Part shown: piece after piece, positions 1 through 6,863 of the stretch
Position numbering within the stretch: the first letter of the stretch is position 1
Layout: every line of letters starts with the position of its first letter
Source of the DNA: Clostridia bacterium
GTDB taxonomy: Bacteria; Bacillota; Clostridia; Oscillospirales; Acutalibacteraceae
DNA: 33,728 bases
Direction of reading: 5' to 3'
Assembly (NCBI GenBank): GCA_900768075.1
Contig: CAAGBN010000077.1
Location: forward strand, 1 to 33,728
Notes under the pieces: model-generated
The model's input: only the letters and a program-made list of their open reading frames with translations
The model's database searches: none
What the model was told of the DNA's origin: nothing
Position numbers and translations under genes: made by a program

Positions 1-11
1 ATTATTTCACC

Positions 12-35
12 GCACCCGTAGAGGGTGCTTTTTTT
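12..35 (+). terminator. Intrinsic terminator upstream of the partition genes
   Basis: GCACCC and GGGTGC arms around a 5-nt loop are followed by seven T. It ends whatever transcript enters from the left and isolates the parM transcript. A related GCACCC/GGGTGC hairpin ends the recombinase gene at 6179. Confidence 0.85.
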
Positions 36-86
36 ATGCCCAAATTCATTATCTAACAAATTTTTAATCTAAAGGAGAAATCTAAA

Positions 87-1007
87 ATGAAAAAATTTAA
101 TGATGTAATCATCATCGGTGTTGACCATGGTTACGGCAACATCAAAACTGCTAACCACTGTTTCAGAACAGGTATTACGGCTTACGATTCAGAGCCGCTT
201 TTCACAAAGGATATGCTTGTTTACGGTGGTAAGTTCTATCTTATCGGTGAAGGGCACAAGGAGTTTCTTCCCGACAAAATCAAAGACGAGGACTATTATG
301 CCCTCACACTTGTGGCTATTGCAAAGGAATTAAGTGCTGAAAACTTAACAGAAGCCATGGTTCACATTGCGGCAGGTCTGCCCCTTACTTGGACAGCAGG
401 TCAGAAAGAAAGCTTCAAAGCATATCTGACAAAGAACGAGGAAGTATCTTTCACTTGGCAGCATACCGAGTACAAAATCAAAATTGCGGGTGCGAGTATC
501 TATCCTCAGGGTTATGCAGCGGTTTCGCAGTTTGCAACCAAAATGGACGGTGTAAACCTTGTCGCTGACATTGGCAACGGTACTATGAATGTTCTGTATG
601 TAATTGACGGCAGACCGCAGTCGGAAAGAATGTACACGGAAAAATTCGGAACTCATTTCTGTACCGTTGATATCCGTGAAGCATTCTTAAGAAAAACGCA
701 GAGAGAAATCAATGAGCATATCATTGACGAGGTACTCTGCAAGGGTACGGCAAACATTGTTCAGTCGGATATGAAGATTATCAAGGCAGAAGTGCAAAAA
801 TATGTAGCTGAAATCTTCCACAGACTTCGTGACCACGGGTACGATGAAAATACTATGCTTCTGTATATCACCGGTGGTGGCGGTTGCCTTGTAAAGAATT
901 TCTACAAGTACAATGCAGACCGTGTGCGTTTTGTTGATGACATCTGTGCGGCGGCAAAGGGTTATGAGTACCTTGCCGAAACTATGATGGGTATGGGTAG
1001 GATATGA
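87..1007 (+). CDS. parM: ParM/Alp-type actin-like segregation ATPase
   Basis: A 306-residue actin-fold ATPase of the plasmid-segregation (ParM/StbA) type, which in this family polymerises with ATP and pushes DNA copies apart after binding an adaptor-centromere complex. Visible motifs are the phosphate-1 loop DHGYGNIKT near residues 13-21, a phosphate-2 loop ADIGNGTMN near 160-168 and a glycine-rich adenosine motif TGGGGCLVKN near 260-270. Length is typical for ParM-like proteins. An AAAGGAG ribosome site lies 10-12 bases before the ATG. The 3' end overlaps the next gene by 4 bp (ATGA), a coupling expected for a parMR operon. I see no convincing promoter in the 50 bp after the upstream terminator. 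Location on an integrated element with a relaxase suggests it stabilises an excised, possibly replicating circle. The family is secure; the Alp subfamily cannot be named. Confidence 0.85.
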   Translation: MKKFNDVIIIGVDHGYGNIKTANHCFRTGITAYDSEPLFTKDMLVYGGKFYLIGEGHKEFLPDKIKDEDYYALTLVAIAKELSAENLTEAMVHIAAGLPLTWTAGQKESFKAYLTKNEEVSFTWQHTEYKIKIAGASIYPQGYAAVSQFATKMDGVNLVADIGNGTMNVLYVIDGRPQSERMYTEKFGTHFCTVDIREAFLRKTQREINEHIIDEVLCKGTANIVQSDMKIIKAEVQKYVAEIFHRLRDHGYDENTMLLYITGGGGCLVKNFYKYNADRVRFVDDICAAAKGYEYLAETMMGMGRI

Positions 1008-1333
1008 ACAGCCGCAGACTTAACGTGAGATTTAATCTTGATAACCCTGACGAGAAAAATGCCAATGACTTTTTAGAAGCCTTGGCACAGAGCAGTAAAC
1101 AATCCCGTAACAAATTTATCGTTGAGGCAGTTATTGAAAAGATTAGATTTCAGAATAACCCGAGAGATTTTACACTTGAAGACATCCGTGCAGTTCTCAG
1201 AGAAGAATTGCAGGATGTTTCTTTTGTTTCTTCGGCACAGCCAACAGCACAGACGGTTGACACAGAACTGACAGAGGAAGAGAAGCTGAAAAATAATGCA
1301 GAGGCGGTATCGTTTCTTGAAAACTTTATGTGA
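1004..1333 (+). CDS. ParR-like centromere-binding adaptor (ribbon-helix-helix)
   Basis: A 109-residue protein whose first ~48 residues (MNSRRLNVRFNLDNPDEKNA, then a helix ending FIVEAVIEKI) look like a ribbon-helix-helix DNA-binding domain: one beta strand and two helices. The C-terminal half is charged and probably disordered, ending in a short hydrophobic patch (AVSFLENFM), the kind of tail with which ParR proteins contact the ParM filament. It overlaps parM by 4 bp and is therefore coupled to it. The role as ParR is inferred from size, fold and position; sequence identity to a named ParR cannot be judged here. The stop codon is the first three bases of the first TGAGCCA repeat downstream, so gene end and repeat array are physically joined. 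Confidence 0.7.
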   Translation: MNSRRLNVRFNLDNPDEKNANDFLEALAQSSKQSRNKFIVEAVIEKIRFQNNPRDFTLEDIRAVLREELQDVSFVSSAQPTAQTVDTELTEEEKLKNNAEAVSFLENFM

Positions 1334-1398
1334 GCCAAAATCTTGCTTTTTGGCTCAAAACAGTAAAAAAGTAAAAATTTGTGAGCCACTTTGGCTCA
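1331..1398. repeat. Two hairpins built from TGAGCCA/TGGCTCA repeats
   Basis: The first hairpin (1331-1357) has perfect 10-bp arms TGAGCCAAAA and TTTTGGCTCA. The second (1382-1398) has 7-bp arms TGAGCCA and TGGCTCA around CTT. The heptamer thus occurs four times in 68 bp as two inverted pairs. Neither is followed by a good T-run, so simple termination is unlikely. Position directly after the parR-like stop suggests a parC centromere or an operator bound by the ribbon-helix-helix protein. Confidence 0.7.
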
Positions 1399-1582
1399 TT
1401 GATATTAAATCAAAAGGATATATTTCAAGACCGCCCTTATCTGCGGTGAAGGAAAACAGACGAAACACTTAACTATCTTGCAGATGTCTGTCCTACACCG
1501 TAGCGAGCAGGGAACTTGTACGGCAAGTTCCAAATTCTTTAGGGTCCCTTAATCCCTAAAATCTAATGAAAGGAATGGTGAT
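1399..1582. other. Non-coding interval, candidate origin of transfer (oriT)
   Basis: No gene is visible in this interval between the partition genes and the MobC-like gene. It holds several inverted repeats: ACCGC (1430-1434)/GCGGT (1443-1447), a perfect 8-bp pair GGAACTTG (1511-1518)/CAAGTTCC (1524-1531) around TACGG, and TAGGG/CCCTA arms at 1540-1558. In MOBP elements the oriT commonly lies just upstream of mobC and the relaxase gene, with an inverted repeat beside the nick. The nick position cannot be assigned from sequence alone. Confidence 0.5.
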
Positions 1583-1909
1583 ATGAACACTACACCAAAA
1601 GCAAAAACACAAAGGCTTGAAATCAGGCTGACACCTGAAAACAAAAAGAAGATTGAGCGTTATGCTTCAAAATGCGGATTATCTACAAGTGAATACGTGA
1701 CAAAGAGAGCATTGGGATTTGCACCGAGAACGGTGTTACCCGATGCCTTTTTTATTTTCTACGGGAAACTCTGTGAAATCTGCAATTATGAAATGACACC
1801 CGAAACTGAAGCAAAGCTAATCACTCTCATTGATGAAATCCATAGTGAAATCTTAAGTCCTAAAAAGGAGGTGAATGACTTATTGCTACCACAGGATTCT
1901 GGCCCGTAA
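1583..1909 (+). CDS. mobC: MobC-like relaxosome accessory protein (ribbon-helix-helix)
   Basis: A 108-residue basic protein starting with a strand-helix-helix segment (QRLEIRLTPENKKKIERYAS, then LSTSEYVTKRALG) typical of MobC/ribbon-helix-helix proteins that bind oriT and help the relaxase open the strands. The C-terminal part (~60-95) is predicted helical and acidic. AAAGGAATGG lies upstream of the ATG. The 3' end overlaps the proposed relaxase start by 28 bp, and the relaxase ribosome site lies inside this gene, so the two are probably translated in a coupled way. It follows the inverted-repeat interval proposed as oriT. Confidence 0.8.
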   Translation: MNTTPKAKTQRLEIRLTPENKKKIERYASKCGLSTSEYVTKRALGFAPRTVLPDAFFIFYGKLCEICNYEMTPETEAKLITLIDEIHSEILSPKKEVNDLLLPQDSGP

Positions 1910-3246
1910 AGAGCCGACTTAAAGAGGTTATTCAGTATGCTGAAAATCCTGACAAAACCATTGATAAAAAGTATCTTGATGAGGATTTGTACCAAACACT
2001 GCAATATGCCGAAAACGATAAGAAAACTGATGAGAAACTTTATGTATCAGCTATCAACTGTCCCGTGCAACGAGCCTATGAGCACATGATGACTACCAAG
2101 TTTCATTACGGAAAACTTGGCGGTAATGTTGCTTATCACGGCTTTCAAAGCTTCAAAGAAAATGAAGTAACACCCGAAGAGTGTCACAGTATAGGCGTTG
2201 AAACTGCTAAAAAGATGTGGGGTGATGAGTATGAGATTGTTGTATCAACTCACCTTGATAAACATCACCACCTGCATAATCATTTTGTAGTTAATTCTGT
2301 TTCATTCAGAACAGGCAGAAAGTTTGAAAACCATATTTCAGACCACTACAAGCTCCGTGAGATTTCTGATGCTATCTGTAAGGAACTAGGTAAATCCGTT
2401 CTTGAAAATGCTCCCTTCTACGGTGGTGAGAAAGCTGCCTATTGGCTTCATAAGCAAGGTAAGCAAACTCACAGAGATATGCTCAGAGAAGATATTGAAA
2501 TATGTCTTACTGTTGCTACAAGTTGGGACGAATTTAGAAGAGTTCTTTTTACTATGGGATATGAGGTTGATTACAGACGTTTTACTATCAAGGCAAAGGA
2601 TTGGGAAAGAGGCGTAAGGGTTGAGAGCCTTGGATATACAGTCGAAGGCATTGAAAAGAGATTCAACGAAACCTATTACAGCGGACATCACCTTGCTGAT
2701 TGGAACACCTTCTTCTATGCAAGGCGCAGATACTTTCCTCTTGAATCTGTCAGAAAGAAATTAGAGTTCGGTATTGAGCACGGCAAACGACCTGAGGTTA
2801 TTTATGTAAACACTATGTTCCTCTTAATAATCTTGGTGTTTCAACTGCTGAAAGAGGTTGCAGATGCAATGCTCATTTCTCCTGAAATGAGGCACGCTGC
2901 AAAGGACATCAAGCAGTATGTGGCTGACTATCATTTCTTAACTGACAATCAGATTCAGACTACTGATGACCTATCACAGAGTATTGAAGAAACAAAACTC
3001 AAAATTGCCGAGCTTGAAGAAAAACGAAACAAGGCAGATAACAAAAAACGCAGAGCAACTACTCCCGAAGATAAGGAGAGGTACAAAGCCCTGCGTAAGG
3101 AGATTACACAAGAAATTACGCCATTGAGAAAGAAACTAAAACAGGCGGAAGATATTCTCCAAAAATCTCCGCATTTATATGAGCTCTTGCAAAAAGAGCA
3201 TCAGGCAGAAATTAATAAAATTAGAAAAATAGAAAGGAGCCGATAA
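1882..3246 (+). CDS. MOBP-type relaxase, probable AUU start
   Basis: A 454-residue relaxase/mobilization nuclease that nicks oriT and stays bound to the 5' end during transfer. Residues 124-134 give the metal-binding signature HLDKHHHLHNH followed by FVVNSVSF, and residues 54-90 (INCPVQRAYEHM, later GGNVAYHGFQSF) match the family. The conserved N-terminus is visible from the codon ATT at 1882: (M)ATTGFWPVKSRLKEVIQYAE. The frame has a TGA at 1876-1878, so nothing further upstream is possible, and AAGGAGG at about 1865-1871 is well spaced for 1882. The next usable start, TTG at 1987, would remove 35 residues including this conserved block. The C-terminal third is a long charged coiled coil (about 335-445) after a short hydrophobic stretch. 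The parB-like gene begins 1 bp after the stop. Confidence 0.85.
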   Translation: MATTGFWPVKSRLKEVIQYAENPDKTIDKKYLDEDLYQTLQYAENDKKTDEKLYVSAINCPVQRAYEHMMTTKFHYGKLGGNVAYHGFQSFKENEVTPEECHSIGVETAKKMWGDEYEIVVSTHLDKHHHLHNHFVVNSVSFRTGRKFENHISDHYKLREISDAICKELGKSVLENAPFYGGEKAAYWLHKQGKQTHRDMLREDIEICLTVATSWDEFRRVLFTMGYEVDYRRFTIKAKDWERGVRVESLGYTVEGIEKRFNETYYSGHHLADWNTFFYARRRYFPLESVRKKLEFGIEHGKRPEVIYVNTMFLLIILVFQLLKEVADAMLISPEMRHAAKDIKQYVADYHFLTDNQIQTTDDLSQSIEETKLKIAELEEKRNKADNKKRRATTPEDKERYKALRKEITQEITPLRKKLKQAEDILQKSPHLYELLQKEHQAEINKIRKIERSR

Positions 3247-3247
3247 A

Positions 3248-4102
3248 ATGGCTAATAAAAAATTAAAATCACCGGTAAACATCCCGGTATCAAAAATTCA
3301 TCCCTTTGAGGGAAATCCTTACAAGGTTTTGGATAATGATGAAATGAATACTCTAATAGGCAGTATTCAGGAGCAAGGTATTCTTACTCCTATAATTATC
3401 CGACCTATTGAAAGCACAGATGAATATGAGGTGATAAGCGGACACCGTCGCTTACACGCAACAGTCAAAGCAGGGATGAAAGAAGTCCCTGCTTTTATTA
3501 ATGCCGTCACCCGTGACGAAGCGGCTATTATGCTCGTTGACAGTAATCTTCACAGAGAGCATATTCTTCCGTCGGAGAAGGCGTTTGCTTATAAGCTGAA
3601 ATTAGATGCACTCAAACATCAGGGTAAAACTTCTGCCCAAGTTGGGCAGAAGTGGTCTGTTGAGCAGGTTGCAGAAGAATCATCCGATAGTAGAAGTCAG
3701 ATTCAGAGATATATCCGTCTGACTTATCTCATCCCCGAACTGCTTGACCTTGTTGATGAAGAGAAGATTGCTCTTACACCTGCGGTAGAGCTTTCGTATC
3801 TCACCGATGAAGAGCAGTATTCTCTTCTCGGTACGATTGAGGAAGAAGACAGAACACCCTCGCTTTCTCAGGCAGTCCGTTTCAAAAAGTTAAGTCAGGC
3901 GGGAAAGCTTTCTGACAATGATATTGAAACAATTATGCAGGAGGACAAGGCAAATCAGAAGCCTATGTTCAAGGTTTCTATGGAAAGATTGCAGAAAGTC
4001 GCACCTAAGGTTAAGGATAAAGACTTTGAAGATTTTGTGCTGAAAGCCTGTGAGCACTATTACAGGTATCTTCAGCGACAGCGAAATAGGGATGCGAGAT
4101 AA
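3248..4102 (+). CDS. ParB/Spo0J-family protein
   Basis: A 284-residue ParB-type protein. The N-terminal nuclease/CTPase-fold domain has VSKIHPFEGNPYKV (residues 14-27), IGSIQEQGILTPIIIRP and the box GHRRLHA (about 75-81), equal to GERRxRA of ParB. A helix-turn-helix region follows (EQVAEESSDSRSQIQRYIRL, about 137-157). No ParA is nearby; such ParB-like proteins are frequent on clostridial conjugative and mobilizable elements, where they may act in regulation or DNA organisation rather than classical partition. It is coupled to the relaxase (1-bp gap) with an AAAGGAG ribosome site inside the end of that gene. Presence together with ParM/ParR in one element is notable. Confidence 0.85.
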   Translation: MANKKLKSPVNIPVSKIHPFEGNPYKVLDNDEMNTLIGSIQEQGILTPIIIRPIESTDEYEVISGHRRLHATVKAGMKEVPAFINAVTRDEAAIMLVDSNLHREHILPSEKAFAYKLKLDALKHQGKTSAQVGQKWSVEQVAEESSDSRSQIQRYIRLTYLIPELLDLVDEEKIALTPAVELSYLTDEEQYSLLGTIEEEDRTPSLSQAVRFKKLSQAGKLSDNDIETIMQEDKANQKPMFKVSMERLQKVAPKVKDKDFEDFVLKACEHYYRYLQRQRNRDAR

Positions 4103-4129
4103 TCCGCACATTTGTCAAGGAGGTAATAT

Positions 4130-4324
4130 ATGAATAGTATAGATATAAGCAAAAATCCTGATTACTGTTTTGCGGCTTTGAAGCTTATTGAACAGTTATT
4201 CAGAGATGGTAAAATCCCCGAATTTATGTTCCGCAATATTCTTAATGATTATGCGGACATTGTTGATGTGACTGAGTTCATCAAAGGGAATCACAATCAG
4301 AAAAAGGAGGAATGTACTTGTTAA
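4130..4324 (+). CDS. Small element-encoded protein of unknown function
   Basis: A 64-residue acidic protein with a strong AAGGAGG ribosome site. The sequence is mostly helical (ALKLIEQLFRDGKIPEFMFR, then ILNDYADIVDVTEFI) and ends in a Cys-Thr-Cys tail. I do not recognise a family with certainty; short helical proteins of this size are often encoded just upstream of large serine recombinases in clostridial elements. Its 3' end overlaps the recombinase start by 7 bp, so the two are likely co-translated. A regulatory or excision-related role is possible but unsupported. Confidence 0.7.
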   Translation: MNSIDISKNPDYCFAALKLIEQLFRDGKIPEFMFRNILNDYADIVDVTEFIKGNHNQKKEECTC

Positions 4325-6150
4325 ATCCTAATGTATTAAAAAGTCCTGAATATCAGAGGCGACGACGGGTGGCTATATATGCCCGTGTTTCTACCGAGCA
4401 TGAGGCTCAGCTTTCAGCTCTCGGAAATCAGCTTGATTGGTACAAGCCTATACTTGCAGCGAACCCTGATTGGGAGCTTGCGAGAGTATATGTTGATGAG
4501 GGTATCACCGGTACCTCTGCACAAAAGAGACCGCAGTTTATGCAAATGATAAGGGATGCAGAGTTGGGTGAATTTGATTTGATTATTACCCGTGAGGTTT
4601 CCCGTTTTGCAAGAAATACCGTTGATACTCTGCAGTTTACCCGTGACCTTAAAGCAAACGGTGTTGAGGTGTTCTTCCTTAACGATAACATCAAAACCTT
4701 TGACTGCGATGGAGAATTAAGACTTACTATTATGGCTACTCTTGCTCAGGATGAAAGCCGTAAGACCTCTATCCGTGTAAAAAGCGGTCAGCAGACCTCA
4801 ATGGAAAACGGTACCTTCTACGGTAACGGAAACATTTTAGGTTACAGAAGACATCAGGAGCTTCTGCCTGATAATAAGAAAAAGGTTGATTTCTTTATTG
4901 ACCCTGAACAGGCAGAAACGGTTAAGCTCATTTATGAAATGTATCTTGCGGGTCACGGTATGAAAAAGATAAAAGATGAGCTTGAACGCCAAGGTCGTAA
5001 AACAGCCACGGGTAAAAGCAGATGGTACGAAACTGTAATCGGTCACGTGCTGAAAAATTCTTTTTATTGCGGTATCATAACCTATCATAAAGAGTTTACG
5101 CCTGATTATCTTACACAGAAAAAGATAAAGAATTACGGCGACATTGAATTAGTACAGGTGAAAGGCAGACACGAGCCTATAATATCAGAAGAAGACTTTG
5201 AAAGGGTGCAATTAATTATGGCAAGTAAAACAGCAAAGCTCAAAAATCTCAACACAGGCAGAAGAACAGAAACAGGCAAAAGACCGAGAACAACAGTATG
5301 GGGAAAGCTCCTTGTTTGTGAATGCGGTCATAAATTCAACACAAGACTTTGGGACAGAGATGACCGACAGAGAAGCTACGGATATCAGTGTTACAGTTCT
5401 GTTCGTACAGGCTCTTATGAAAGCAGAAAAAAGAGAGGTTTGCCTCTTGAGGGTATATGCCGAACCCCAATGATACCCGAATGGAAGCTGCAGCTTATGG
5501 CAAATCACATTTTCAGAGAATACCTTGCCGACAAAGAAAAGGTGTTAGCTCTTGCAAATTCAATGCTTGAGGCTCATATCAATGATACTGACGAAATCAT
5601 TGATTATTCCAAAATTATTGAGGAGAAGAAACAGGAGCTTGAAAAGCTTACAAGGAAGATAGATAATTATATTGAAATGAGAGCAGAGGGCGAAATCAGT
5701 AAAGAGCAGTTCACAGCAAAAACGGCTGATACCAAAGCTGCGATATCAAAGCTCAAGGCTGAAATAAGTGAAATGGAAGCCTTGGCGGGTGAGCCTACAG
5801 AAACAGTGCCGGATTATAAGGAAAAGCTGACGGTTCTTCAGTATGCTCTTGAACAATATACCAACACAGATGACAATGACATTCCTGAAAGCGTTATTGA
5901 AGCCTTTGTTGTGAAGATTGTGGCTAAACAGGACGGCTATGATTGGTATCTCCGCTTTGACGGCGACCCGAATGACCCGCTTCACCTGAAAACTGAAGGG
6001 AAAAGGAGAAAAACCACCTCTGTTGTGTCAGAAAGTGCTGTTTCTCCAACCAAGGTTGATAGCACCACAGGCAGCTATTGCAAACAAATAAGAAATCGCT
6101 TAAGCCTTGTAATATCAAGGGGTTCGCGAATTCTCCTACATCAGTTGTAG
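4318..6150 (+). CDS. Large serine recombinase (site-specific integrase)
   Basis: A 610-residue large serine recombinase that integrates and excises the element. The resolvase domain begins VAIYARVSTEHEAQ with catalytic Ser25; further signatures are SRFARNTVD and LRLTIMATLAQDESRKTS. A recombinase domain follows (about 165-280, with GYRR and HVLKNSFYCGIITY), then a zinc ribbon (VCECGHKFN and later YQCY) and a coiled coil near 425-490. An ATG at 4312 lies only 1 base after AAGGAGG; the in-frame TTG at 4318 has 7-base spacing and is preferred. The last 22 residues, after Cys588, follow a sequence that recurs at 6729 with an in-frame TAA, so this tail may be a product of integration. A terminator follows. 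Confidence 0.92.
   Translation: MLNPNVLKSPEYQRRRRVAIYARVSTEHEAQLSALGNQLDWYKPILAANPDWELARVYVDEGITGTSAQKRPQFMQMIRDAELGEFDLIITREVSRFARNTVDTLQFTRDLKANGVEVFFLNDNIKTFDCDGELRLTIMATLAQDESRKTSIRVKSGQQTSMENGTFYGNGNILGYRRHQELLPDNKKKVDFFIDPEQAETVKLIYEMYLAGHGMKKIKDELERQGRKTATGKSRWYETVIGHVLKNSFYCGIITYHKEFTPDYLTQKKIKNYGDIELVQVKGRHEPIISEEDFERVQLIMASKTAKLKNLNTGRRTETGKRPRTTVWGKLLVCECGHKFNTRLWDRDDRQRSYGYQCYSSVRTGSYESRKKRGLPLEGICRTPMIPEWKLQLMANHIFREYLADKEKVLALANSMLEAHINDTDEIIDYSKIIEEKKQELEKLTRKIDNYIEMRAEGEISKEQFTAKTADTKAAISKLKAEISEMEALAGEPTETVPDYKEKLTVLQYALEQYTNTDDNDIPESVIEAFVVKIVAKQDGYDWYLRFDGDPNDPLHLKTEGKRRKTTSVVSESAVSPTKVDSTTGSYCKQIRNRLSLVISRGSRILLHQL
6066..6091 (+). repeat. Direct repeat copy 1, candidate attachment core
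   Basis: CACAGGCAGCTATTGC followed by AAACAAATAA lies inside the 3' end of the recombinase gene. It matches 6729-6754 at 24 of 26 positions, including 16 in a row. A nearby motif TCTCCTACAT (6132-6141) also recurs (6706-6715). Large serine recombinases usually act next to their own gene, so this is a plausible att half. Confidence 0.55.
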
Positions 6151-6178
6151 CTGTATAACAGCTATTAAATGTGCAATC

Positions 6179-6213
6179 AGCACCCTGTATTCGAAAGAAT
6201 ATGGGGTGCTTTT
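6179..6213 (+). terminator. Terminator of the recombinase gene
   Basis: AGCACCC and GGGTGCT arms with an inner TATTC/GAATA pairing around GAAA, followed by TTTT. It closes the element's mobilisation and integration genes. Confidence 0.85.
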
Positions 6214-6218
6214 GTGTG

Positions 6219-6247
6219 TTGAAATTCGATGTACTATATGGTATAAT
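6219..6247 (+). promoter_or_regulatory. Sigma-A-type promoter for the 145-residue orphan
   Basis: TTGAAA, 17-bp spacer, TATAAT, starting immediately after the recombinase terminator. It gives the downstream AT-rich gene its own transcription. Confidence 0.8.
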
Positions 6248-6267
6248 TATAGAAAAGGAGGTGCAGT

Positions 6268-6705
6268 ATGGAAAAGTTGATATGTAAATCATTGTTGTGG
6301 AAATTTGGTTTAACCGATGGAACTGATTATAGTAAAACTCTTGATGAGATGTTTCTTGCTGATGTGAATAACGATTTGCTTTTAGAGTTAGAAAGTTGTT
6401 CTTCATATGACTACGATACTGCATTTGACATTTTACAAAGATTCTGGAAATATGAATATAAAAATTTTTCTGTTGATGTTTTCGGTAAATGCTTAACTGA
6501 AGATTTAAAAACGGTATATCAATCTAATGCTTTTCACATAGAAGATTTTGGCAAAAAAAACTATTTAGTATTGAAGCAGTTGCCTTACGAATTATATGTA
6601 GCAGAACCTTTTCACATTTTAAGTTATGCCGATGACCCGTTATCTTGGGGTGATGAAGAGCAAACGAGAAAACTGTATGAAGAATTTTTCGATTTTTACA
6701 AATAA
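6268..6705 (+). CDS. Hypothetical acidic protein on an AT-rich segment
   Basis: A 145-residue soluble acidic protein with many aromatic residues and no signal peptide or membrane segment. I do not recognise a family. It has its own promoter and an AAAAGGAGG ribosome site 6 bases before the ATG. Its codons are clearly more AT-rich (for example many TTA, AAA, GAT) than those of the flanking genes, suggesting a separate origin. It lies between two copies of a 26-bp direct repeat (6066 and 6729), so it may be a passenger of the mobile element or of a remnant integrated beside it. Small acidic proteins of this kind include immunity and anti-defence proteins, but nothing here shows that. Confidence 0.75.
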   Translation: MEKLICKSLLWKFGLTDGTDYSKTLDEMFLADVNNDLLLELESCSSYDYDTAFDILQRFWKYEYKNFSVDVFGKCLTEDLKTVYQSNAFHIEDFGKKNYLVLKQLPYELYVAEPFHILSYADDPLSWGDEEQTRKLYEEFFDFYK

Positions 6706-6728
6706 TCTCCTACATTTCTTCGTCGCCA

Positions 6729-6754
6729 CACAGGCAGCTATTGCTAACAAGTAA
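6729..6754 (+). repeat. Direct repeat copy 2, candidate attachment core
   Basis: CACAGGCAGCTATTGC followed by TAACAAGTAA, the second copy of the repeat seen in the recombinase 3' end. Read in the frame used by the recombinase, this copy has a stop (TAA, 6745-6747) directly after TGSYC. It is the possible outer boundary of the element. Confidence 0.5.
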
Positions 6755-6775
6755 TTTAATTACTATATGTGATTT

Positions 6776-6807
6776 AACCCCTCCGATTTTTCGGAGGGGT
6801 TGTTTTT
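6776..6807 (+). terminator. Terminator after the orphan gene
   Basis: AACCCCTCCGA and TCGGAGGGGTT arms around a short T loop, followed by GTTTTT. It separates the mobile region from the chromosomal flavin-reductase gene. Confidence 0.88.
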
Positions 6808-6827
6808 ATTGGAAAGTGTGGTATAAT
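6800..6827 (+). promoter_or_regulatory. Probable promoter of the flavin reductase gene
   Basis: TATAAT at 6822-6827 with TTGTTT 16 bp upstream; the -35 element overlaps the tail of the preceding terminator. The -10 is convincing, the -35 less so. Confidence 0.55.
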
Positions 6828-6863
6828 GAGGTAAATATTAAAATTAATTAAAGGAGAATTGAT

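Noticed and set aside
1331..1357. Intrinsic terminator of the parMR-like operon
   Set aside because: The stem is good, but no T-run follows (AACAGTAAAAA), and the motif recurs in a second dyad, which favours a binding site.
5924..6424. Minus-strand 166-residue frame over the recombinase end
   Set aside because: It spans a terminator and a promoter of plus-strand genes, with no ribosome site; a shadow frame.
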